A stretch of DNA of 64,000 nt. Origin: Hymenobacter sp. YIM 151500-1 (GTDB lineage Bacteria; Bacteroidota; Bacteroidia; Cytophagales; Hymenobacteraceae). How positions within the stretch are numbered: the first letter of the stretch is position 1; each line of letters begins with the position of its first letter. This document shows positions 57,668 to 64,000 of this stretch, in pieces. A program made the translations under genes and the position numbers. The notes beneath the pieces are model-generated. The model made no database searches and was not told where the DNA came from. It saw only the letters and a program-made list of their open reading frames with translations. Where the stretch lies: the NCBI RefSeq assembly GCF_025979885.1, contig NZ_CP110139.1:992001-1056000 (forward strand). Reading direction: 5' to 3'.

Positions 57668-60049
57668 TTAATCCAGAACAGCGTCAGAAGCATCATAAGC
57701 GCTCTGGCCCTCAAAATCGTCCCGAAACTCTTCGACCTGAAATTGCAGGCCCAAGTCCGAGCTATAAGGTCGGTTGATGATGTAAAACGGAACAGTGGTC
57801 AGACCAGGGTTTTCCTCAGCGGCACCTGATGAAGCAACAACGGCTGTCCGCTGCTCGATAAACCCTTTGCTTTTTTCGCCGGCAAACCGTCCGCCGCGGA
57901 TGCTCACCGCCACTGCTTCGGCCTCAATGAAGTTGGCCTTTGCCATCAGCCGCAGGTAGTTTGCTTCCAGGCACTGTGGCACTACCGGTACGCCGTCGAA
58001 CTGCTTGTAAAAGTCTTCCTCCCGGTTGGGGTCGGCAGAGAAGGGTTGCAGGCTTTTCAGATGATTGTCGAGCAAAGCGAGGTGGTGGTCGTAGGTGGCC
58101 TTTTCTTTGGGCTGCCAGCCGGGGTATACGTGCGCCAGGTAGCCGGACAGGGCGCTTTCTGCCAGCGTACCGCCCACAGCTTCGGCTTCGCGCAACTTTT
58201 CCAGGGTGCGCGCCACGGCCTCCCGGTTCGGGTAAATGAATTTGTCGGTGTCGTTGGCTTCCGCGAAAACAAAGCAGTCGGCCAGGCCCTTCTGGCGGCG
58301 GCGGTTCACGCGGCCGAAGCGTTGGATGAGGGCATCGAGCGGGGCCGGCTCGGTGAAGATGGCGTCAAAATCAATGTCCAGGCTGACTTCAATGGCTTGC
58401 GTGCCCACCAGCAGCTGAATGTTTTCCGAATCTTCCAGGGCCGTTTCCTTGTCCGTCCGGTCGCGGGTGGTGAAGCGGCCGTGCAGCAGCACGGCCGCCG
58501 GGTTGCTAGGGGCGCGGTCGGGTACGAGGCTGCGCAACGCCTGAAACGCTGCCTGCGCTTCGGCCACGGTGTTGGCCACCACCAGCACCCGCGTGGGCTT
58601 GCCGGCTGAGTTCGGGCTTTGCAGCCGCTGTTTGATAAGGTCAAGGTTTTCGGTTAGGCAGCCGGGCAGCACTTGCACGCGGTGACGGTTAAAGGCCGGG
58701 TACAAGCTGGGCGCGGCCTGCAACGCGGTATGCTCACCCAGGGCCTGGGCCAGCTCAGCGCGCAGGTGGTCGGGCAGGGTGGCCGTCATCACCAGCACCC
58801 GCGCTTGCAGCCGCGTGGTCAGCAACCGAATCAGAAAAATGATTTCGGCGAACAGCTTGGGCTCGTAGGCGTGAATTTCATCGAACACGAAACAAGCGCC
58901 GACCCACTCGAACCAGCCTTTTTCAAAACCTTTGAGGCCGTACAGGTGCTTGATGGCCTGAAAGGGCGTCATCGTCTTGGCGGGGCGGGCCAATGTGCGG
59001 AACTGGTCGCGCAGCTGCCGGGCCCTACGCCCGCGCTTCACGGGGCCGTCTTCCAGTGCGGTGGCGGTTCGGTACAGGTAATCGGTCATTTTGCCGTGCA
59101 GCACGGCCGTCACGTCGCCGTTCAACTCTTGTTCCAAGCGCCGGTGCATGGCGTTGATGGAGGCGCGGTTGGGCAGCACGTAGAACAGGCGCGTAACACT
59201 TAGTTCGCCGGGCTGCACCTGGCGTCGCAACCACAGCAGGGCGGTTTCGGTTTTGCCCGCGCCGGTAGGGGCCGTCAACAGGGCGTGGCCGTGGGTGCGG
59301 GCAGCGTCCTGCTGGTGTTGATGCAGCGTCCAACCTTTCAGCTTGTCGTCAAACGGCTTGAACCGGGCCGTGTTCAGGGCAGTGATTTGATGCACCCGCG
59401 CCGAGCCAAGGTGGTCGCAGTGTTGGAAGGCACCGGCGAGCAGCGTCAGCGCCAGGCCGTCGGGCTGGGCCACGTGGTAGCCTTCGGCGGGAAGCTGCAC
59501 GATGGTTTTGGGGTCGATCGGAGCCACGGTTTTCGGCACGGCCACGTTCCAAATACCTAGCACCCCACGAATATCAGCCAGGGGCACGTGCTCAAAATCG
59601 GCAGCGAAGGTGCGCTGCGCGCGAAGGTGCTGCAACATCGGGTTCAGCTCCCGGTACCGCTCGGCCAGAAAGGCGTATAGCCGTTGAAAGTCGCGGTGGT
59701 GGCCGGCTACGGCCCACAGCACGCGCCGCCGGCTTTGCTCGTCGGGCACCAGCGCGGCCACCAGCGGCAGCGAGAACAGCTCGTGCCGCTGGTGCTCCCA
59801 CTGGTTCGGCTTATCGGCCAGTAGCTTCTGAAACTCTGGGTGGGCCTTGCCTACGTCGTGCAGCAGTAGGGCCCACCACAGGTCGTCCCAAAACCACGGC
59901 CCGGCCACCGCGGCGGCTTTCGGAAACTGTGCGCGCAGCAGCTGCCGCACCAGCAGCACGTCCATGATGTGCTGCGGCAGCGACAGGGCCTCCTCCCCGT
60001 CGCGGGCCGATTTGGCCAGCAGCTTACCCGGCTGCGGCATAGGCGGCAA
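57668..60049 (-). CDS. cas3: CRISPR-associated nuclease/helicase Cas3
   Basis: Recruited by Cascade to unwind and degrade target DNA. 793 residues with an N-terminal HD nuclease (LPQHIMDV, LLLHDVGKAHPEF, WEHQRHELFS, VAGHHRDF and a final Asp in FQHCDHLGSA; all metal ligands are present) and a superfamily 2 helicase: Walker A LLTAPTGAGKTETALLW, DEIH box VFDEIHAYEPK, motif III MTATLPDHL, motif VI QRFGRVNRRRQ. The N-terminus overlaps the last 26 bases of cas5. Full length, no frameshift seen. Confidence 0.96.
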   Translation of the reverse strand: MPPMPQPGKLLAKSARDGEEALSLPQHIMDVLLVRQLLRAQFPKAAAVAGPWFWDDLWWALLLHDVGKAHPEFQKLLADKPNQWEHQRHELFSLPLVAALVPDEQSRRRVLWAVAGHHRDFQRLYAFLAERYRELNPMLQHLRAQRTFAADFEHVPLADIRGVLGIWNVAVPKTVAPIDPKTIVQLPAEGYHVAQPDGLALTLLAGAFQHCDHLGSARVHQITALNTARFKPFDDKLKGWTLHQHQQDAARTHGHALLTAPTGAGKTETALLWLRRQVQPGELSVTRLFYVLPNRASINAMHRRLEQELNGDVTAVLHGKMTDYLYRTATALEDGPVKRGRRARQLRDQFRTLARPAKTMTPFQAIKHLYGLKGFEKGWFEWVGACFVFDEIHAYEPKLFAEIIFLIRLLTTRLQARVLVMTATLPDHLRAELAQALGEHTALQAAPSLYPAFNRHRVQVLPGCLTENLDLIKQRLQSPNSAGKPTRVLVVANTVAEAQAAFQALRSLVPDRAPSNPAAVLLHGRFTTRDRTDKETALEDSENIQLLVGTQAIEVSLDIDFDAIFTEPAPLDALIQRFGRVNRRRQKGLADCFVFAEANDTDKFIYPNREAVARTLEKLREAEAVGGTLAESALSGYLAHVYPGWQPKEKATYDHHLALLDNHLKSLQPFSADPNREEDFYKQFDGVPVVPQCLEANYLRLMAKANFIEAEAVAVSIRGGRFAGEKSKGFIEQRTAVVASSGAAEENPGLTTVPFYIINRPYSSDLGLQFQVEEFRDDFEGQSAYDASDAVLD

Positions 60050-60803
60050 GCTGTAACTGGTGCAAAAAGATGTCGGGCGCTTCGGGGCGGCTGCCCACCT
60101 GCTGGCGGCGCTGTGCTGCAGCCTCGTCGCGGGCGTCGGCGTCGTACCAGGCGGGTACTGCGGCTTCCACCGCGGCTTCGCGGGGGCTGAGTACGGAGTA
60201 CGCCTGGGTGCCCAAGTTCTGGCGCGGCAGCGTGTTGGTGAAATACTGCGGCAGGGCCTGCACCTGGCCGGGCAGGTAGTAGGGATGCAGGGGCACCACC
60301 TGCCCGCGCAGCCGAGCCGGGCCCGCCACCGGGTGCAGCGTCACTTGCCGGATGTCGTCCACGGTGGCCAGGTCGCCGGAGCGGCCCAGCAGCAGCTGGT
60401 ATGCCGGTTGCCGGAACGCCGCGGCCAGCGCCTCGTCAAACAAATACAGCGTAAGGTGGCCTTCAAACAAGAACTCCCGCCGCACGGGGTTGGACTTGAC
60501 GTTGTTGGAGGCCACCACTACGTCTTCCTTTTGGGCGTTTTTGCGCTTGGCCCCGGCTACCATCCAGATGGTTTCCACGTCCACGGCCAGCCCGGCAAAG
60601 TCGAACACGTAACCCAGCTCCAACTGCTGGTGGGGCAGGTAGCGGCCGGCGGCGGCGTTGAGCAGGCCCAGCACCGTGCTCAACGGGGGCACGTGCAGCG
60701 TGGGCTGAAAGCCGCTGATGAGGTTGGGGTAGCGGAAGCTGCACGTCCAGCTACTCAGCCGGACGCGGTACGCCGGGCGCGGGGCGGGGGCTAGGGCATC
60801 CAT
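60024..60803 (-). CDS. cas5: Cascade subunit Cas5 (type I-B)
   Basis: Cas5 caps the crRNA 5' handle in Cascade. 259 residues from ATG 60803 (MDALAPAPRPAYRVRLSSWT): the N-terminal RAMP strand YRVRLSSWTCSFRYPNLISG then FQPTLHVPPLSTVLGLLNAA is the family signature. It overlaps cas7 by 13 bases at its start and cas3 by 26 at its end. The upstream frame to 60881 lies inside cas7 and is not used. Confidence 0.93.
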   Translation of the reverse strand: MDALAPAPRPAYRVRLSSWTCSFRYPNLISGFQPTLHVPPLSTVLGLLNAAAGRYLPHQQLELGYVFDFAGLAVDVETIWMVAGAKRKNAQKEDVVVASNNVKSNPVRREFLFEGHLTLYLFDEALAAAFRQPAYQLLLGRSGDLATVDDIRQVTLHPVAGPARLRGQVVPLHPYYLPGQVQALPQYFTNTLPRQNLGTQAYSVLSPREAAVEAAVPAWYDADARDEAAAQRRQQVGSRPEAPDIFLHQLQLAAYAAAG

Positions 60804-61885
60804 TGCTCTAGCTCCTGGCAGTACCCTTCGATGGCCTCTACCACCGAGCCCAGCCGCACTTGCGGAAAGTCTTGGGCCCACGCGGCGAGATCAGCAAACT
60901 CTTCTTCCATAAAGCCGCGCCGCCGCCCAACGAACACGGTGCCCTGTAGCTGGTCGGCGTAGTCGCGCAGGGCTTCGCTAAGAGCCTCTTTGTCGAACAC
61001 GGTTTCGGTGCCGAACAGCCCGCCGCTGCGCACGATGTGGCCGAAAGGGTGGTTGCCGCTTTGCAACGTGGCCAGCACAATGAACTTGGGCGTTACGTCG
61101 GTGTAATTGTTAGTTTGCATGGCCCCGCCCGTAATGGTTTTTAGAGCCCGCAGCGCGTCCTGCACCCGTTGCAAGCGCGTGGGGCGAGGCAGGCGCACGA
61201 GCTGCTGCGCCTCGCCTTTGGGGTTGCGCATGGTTTCGTCGGGCACCAGCTCGCCGCCGTTTTGCAGGGCTTTCTGCTGCAAGCTGGCCGTGAGGTTCTT
61301 GAAGCCAGTGCGGTTGTAGGTGGCAAATGTGCCCACCTGCTGCAAATCAATAGAAAACATACCCTTCAGTACAGTACCGTACTCCTCCTTCACGTAAGGC
61401 ACGGGGTTGCCATCCATACGCGACATCACCGACCAGGAGTGCGCCGTTTGCACTGAGCCCACCGAAATCAGGGCCGAGTTTTTGAGCGGCGACACCCGCG
61501 TAACGGTGGCATCCACCTTAACTGGATTGCCTTTCTTATCCAACTTGGTTTGCCCAGTGGCGGGGTCCACGTCATCATCTTTAGTGGCGCGCATGTAGCC
61601 AAACACGTCGTCGTCGGCGTATTGCAGCGGGTTGGCTTCGGTAAAGGCTACGTCTCTGGTGCGTTCCACCGGCGACATATTCCAGTCGCAGTCCTTTTGC
61701 AGCGTTTGCCGCCACCAGTAGCGCCACGCCTGGCCCGACACGTACACGTGGGTGTTGCGGCCCTTCATAATCTTCTTGGTGGCCACGGCGTTGTCGTAGT
61801 TGCTCTGTGTATCCTTACCGGAGTTGTTGAGCGCGGCCACGTCAGTATCGAGCAGCACGAAGCCCTGCGTTTTGAGGTTTTTCAT
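60791..61885 (-). CDS. cas7: Cascade backbone Cas7 (Cst2/DevR type)
   Basis: Forms the helical backbone along the crRNA. 364 residues: MKNLKTQGFVLLDTDVAALN, KKIMKGRNTHVYVSGQAWRY (the conserved RRM-side block), FGYMRATKDDDVDPATG, SPLKNSALISVGSVQTAHSW and MFSIDLQQVGTFATYN. This is the DevR/Cst2 subfamily used in I-B systems of the Tneap kind. Twelve bases after cas8. Confidence 0.95.
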   Translation of the reverse strand: MKNLKTQGFVLLDTDVAALNNSGKDTQSNYDNAVATKKIMKGRNTHVYVSGQAWRYWWRQTLQKDCDWNMSPVERTRDVAFTEANPLQYADDDVFGYMRATKDDDVDPATGQTKLDKKGNPVKVDATVTRVSPLKNSALISVGSVQTAHSWSVMSRMDGNPVPYVKEEYGTVLKGMFSIDLQQVGTFATYNRTGFKNLTASLQQKALQNGGELVPDETMRNPKGEAQQLVRLPRPTRLQRVQDALRALKTITGGAMQTNNYTDVTPKFIVLATLQSGNHPFGHIVRSGGLFGTETVFDKEALSEALRDYADQLQGTVFVGRRRGFMEEEFADLAAWAQDFPQVRLGSVVEAIEGYCQELEQWMP

Positions 61886-61897
61886 GGAGAAAGCAGC

Positions 61898-63343
61898 TTA
61901 TTCTTGGTCGGTATCCTGTTCGTGTTCGTCGGAGCCGGCGCCCACTTCTTCTAGCCCTTCTTCCAGCTCCACGTGGCGGTTGCTCAGGTGCAGTTGCTCG
62001 TAGAGCGAAATCAGCAGTAGGTCCCGGATTTCTCGCCAGCTCGTGCCGTCCGGGAACAGATAGCGCACGTAGTCTTCTAGGCGGAGCAGCGGCTCGGTGG
62101 TTTGCTGGTTGGTTTCGTAGTTGCGGCGTTGCAGGCCCACTAGCAGCAGGCGCACTTCGCTGCCGGTGCGGGCTGTGCTCAGGCGCGTAAGAGTGCGCTT
62201 GATGGCAGAATCGTCGGTTTCAGTGGCCACGTAGCGAGCCACGTGCGCAATTAAGTCGAGGGTTTTGCGGTCCATAGCCAGCAGGTATTGACAGTAAAAG
62301 GCGGTTAATTCAAAAGGAAACGGCTGGTGGCGCGCCCAGGCCCGCATTAGTGGTAGTAGGCTCTGGCCCTGAATCAGCCGCAGGTACACGCTGTTGGGCC
62401 ACGCCTGGTACACGGCCGGCTCCACCACCGCAGGTGCTTCGTTGGGCTTGCCGGGCACCAGCAATGCGGTGCTGTCTGGCCGGGCGCGGGCACTCCGGAA
62501 CTTGCTGTGGCGGTAGTGCGCCCGCACAAACCACGTCCAGGGCTCTTTGAACACGCTCATCACCTGTCGGTAGAAGTCGAAAACCCAGGCCGACAGATGG
62601 TGCAAGGTCACGTCGGGCTTGGCGCCGAAGTTGGTGAAGTTGTACAGCGTGAGGGCCGGAGCCGGGCCAGCTGGAAGTTGAAGACTAGCCTTTTCTACTT
62701 CTAGCAAAATGTCGTCAACGAACCTGAAGAGCGTGTTGGCGGCATTGCTGCGGGTTGATTTTGCTAGCCCCGGCTTCAGCTCCGCGTTGGTGGGCCGCAG
62801 GTTCTCTTTGAGGTTTTTGGCCGCCAGCAGCGCCGTCACGTCCGGCTGGCTGCTGTGTACCAGAGCTGGATTGCCGCCTACCTCAATGCAGCCCAGCGGC
62901 GCGAAATACAGGTGTAGCAGGGTGCTCCGCCCCACGCGCAAGCCTTGCTCCAGGCCGTGGTTGAAGTTCAGGAAAGTACCGGAGCCGGCCAATATCTGAT
63001 TCTCGCGCCCGGCTGGCAGCAGCACTTCGTTGCGGCCCGAAACCCGGCACCACCCTGTTCCGGCGGCTGCCGCATCTTCCAGCAGCGGCTCGTAGTATTC
63101 CAGCGTCCGCTCGGTTTCTTTGCCTTTGTTGGATGGGTTAGTGATGCCCGAGTTCAGGAAGAAGGCGTGCAGCTTGCCCTGCCAGCTTTGCACGTACACA
63201 TCGGTAGCGAAGTGCAGCACCTGTTTGAGCGTCCACTCCGGGTTTTGCGCCAGTAGCTTGCGCAACACCGCCGCACCCACGTCGGCAAATGGGTCGCCGG
63301 ATTGGGTGAGAATTGCGGGAACAGTTGTATTCTGTACTTCCAT
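61898..63343 (-). CDS. cas8b: Cascade large subunit Cas8b (Cst1-like), no CxxC motifs
   Basis: By position between cas6 and cas7, and by segments such as GDPFADVGAAVLRKLLAQNP, FFLNSGITNPSNKGKETERT and LLHLYFAPLGCIEVGG, this 481-residue protein is the Cst1-type large subunit that recognises the PAM. Members of the Cst1 family are named for two CxxC pairs; here only single cysteines remain (GWCRVSG, LGCIEV, FYCQYL) and the zinc site appears lost. Length is normal and the frame intact. Tail is acidic (EEVGAGSDEHEQDTDQE). Confidence 0.85.
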   Translation of the reverse strand: MEVQNTTVPAILTQSGDPFADVGAAVLRKLLAQNPEWTLKQVLHFATDVYVQSWQGKLHAFFLNSGITNPSNKGKETERTLEYYEPLLEDAAAAGTGWCRVSGRNEVLLPAGRENQILAGSGTFLNFNHGLEQGLRVGRSTLLHLYFAPLGCIEVGGNPALVHSSQPDVTALLAAKNLKENLRPTNAELKPGLAKSTRSNAANTLFRFVDDILLEVEKASLQLPAGPAPALTLYNFTNFGAKPDVTLHHLSAWVFDFYRQVMSVFKEPWTWFVRAHYRHSKFRSARARPDSTALLVPGKPNEAPAVVEPAVYQAWPNSVYLRLIQGQSLLPLMRAWARHQPFPFELTAFYCQYLLAMDRKTLDLIAHVARYVATETDDSAIKRTLTRLSTARTGSEVRLLLVGLQRRNYETNQQTTEPLLRLEDYVRYLFPDGTSWREIRDLLLISLYEQLHLSNRHVELEEGLEEVGAGSDEHEQDTDQE

Positions 63344-63384
63344 AAGGATGCAGTACTAACAAGTCAACAAAGCCGTGTAAAACC

Positions 63385-64000
63385 CTACTCCAGCGCTCCG
63401 CACCCCAGCCCGGTACTATTGCCTACGCCTACGCACCAGGCAAACCGAATCTGCTCGGCCGTGCCGGTGATGATAACCGGGCACTGGCTGGCACGGCACT
63501 GCACCTGCTTATAGCGGAAGAGCTTAGTCTTGGCACCGGCATGATTCCGGTCGAAGCGGACGGACGCACCGGCGTCGTCGAGGCCGGCCTGGCGGAGTTT
63601 GTGGCACAGGGTGGCGGTGAGCAGCTCGTCGGCGCGCGGGTCGAGGTAGGTGAGGTGGTCGGCGGGCTGGCCGGGCTCCGTTTCCCACTTAACAAAAACG
63701 GGGCTGAGCACGCGAAACCACTGCTCACCGTCCTGAAATGCTGGAGCATTAACCAGTCGGGCGTCGCGTACGGTTAGGCCCAGACCCAGATTGGGCTCCC
63801 GGATAACGCCCCCAACCAAGGCGTGAATCAGCTGGGGGTCGTGGGCGGAGATGCTCCAATGGGCGCCGTCGCGGAACCAGAGGCCGCCGCGGCTGCCCCG
63901 GCTGCCGCGCAGCCAAGAGAGGGAGTAGAGGGAGAGGCCGTCATGCAGCTCATCGTTGTGACCCAGCCAACGGTGGAAAGCGCCTTTCAGCGTAGCGAGA
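63385..64000 (-). CDS. cas6: CRISPR pre-crRNA endoribonuclease Cas6, N-terminus outside window
   Basis: Cuts the repeat RNA to release crRNAs. The frame runs open to the window's last base, giving at least 204 residues; the N-terminus is beyond 64000. Seen: LKGAFHRWLGHNDELHDGLS, LYSLSWLRGSRGSRGGLWFR (Cas6 N-terminal block), and the C-terminal Gly-rich RNA-binding loop FAWCVGVGNSTGLGCGALE. The ORF given from 63819 would start at a TTG inside the gene. First gene of the operon visible here; 41 bases before cas8. Confidence 0.94.
   Translation of the reverse strand, partial: LATLKGAFHRWLGHNDELHDGLSLYSLSWLRGSRGSRGGLWFRDGAHWSISAHDPQLIHALVGGVIREPNLGLGLTVRDARLVNAPAFQDGEQWFRVLSPVFVKWETEPGQPADHLTYLDPRADELLTATLCHKLRQAGLDDAGASVRFDRNHAGAKTKLFRYKQVQCRASQCPVIITGTAEQIRFAWCVGVGNSTGLGCGALE

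Overview
The window looks like a chromosomal segment of a GC-rich Bacteroidota, most like Hymenobacter or a close relative. This rests on type IX secretion (T9SS) C-terminal sorting domains, DUF4369/TlpA thioredoxins, a TamL-type Omp85 lipoprotein, LytTR/LytS signalling, a fused alpha/beta branched-chain E1, and recurrent TACCTTTG-like -7 promoter motifs without strong Shine-Dalgarno sites. No rRNA or tRNA gene was recognised.

Layout. 1-5 kb: end of alaS, two unrecognised small genes, gatB. 5-8 kb: tandem secreted TlpA-like thioredoxins. 8-12 kb: Pro/Ala-rich hypothetical, acyl-CoA thioesterase, secreted M43 metalloprotease. 12-19 kb: pcm, a WcaJ-like sugar-phosphate transferase, riboflavin synthase, a LytS/LytTR two-component pair, small hypotheticals. 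19-24 kb: PAP2 phosphatase/hemF, GNAT acetyltransferase, 2-oxoacid dehydrogenase E1. 24-35 kb: large T9SS cargo with thrombospondin-3 repeats, TamL divergent from a TrmH-family methyltransferase, an ECF sigma/anti-sigma/beta-barrel cluster, a CoA-binding protein. 35-42 kb: FAD oxidoreductase, NmrA-like oxidoreductase, a PoNe DNase toxin/PoNi immunity/SseB-like module, tryptophan 2,3-dioxygenase. 42-50.5 kb: serine dehydratase, TolC plus membrane-fusion protein, gpsA, glycosyltransferase, EamA and HdeD membrane proteins.

50.7-64 kb: a complete-looking type I-B CRISPR-Cas locus, all on the minus strand: cas6 (cut by the window end), cas8b/cst1, cas7/cst2, cas5, cas3, cas4, cas1, cas2, leader, then 75 repeats and 74 spacers ending in a degenerate repeat. 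Several spacer pairs come from the same or overlapping protospacers, so the array records repeated encounters with the same invaders and gives one PAM clue.

The second striking theme is intergenic. Many gaps are built as long palindromes. Tracts of 7-8 nt repeats start at a stop codon (TAGGGGCT..., TGAGGTGAGG...), lead into a hairpin element, and are followed by a complementary tract that ends at the next gene. Three genes end exactly in TAGGGGCGCGT hairpins. Other gaps carry near-perfect inverted repeats with arms of 18 to 77 bp. These structures are seen directly; their origin and function are inferred.
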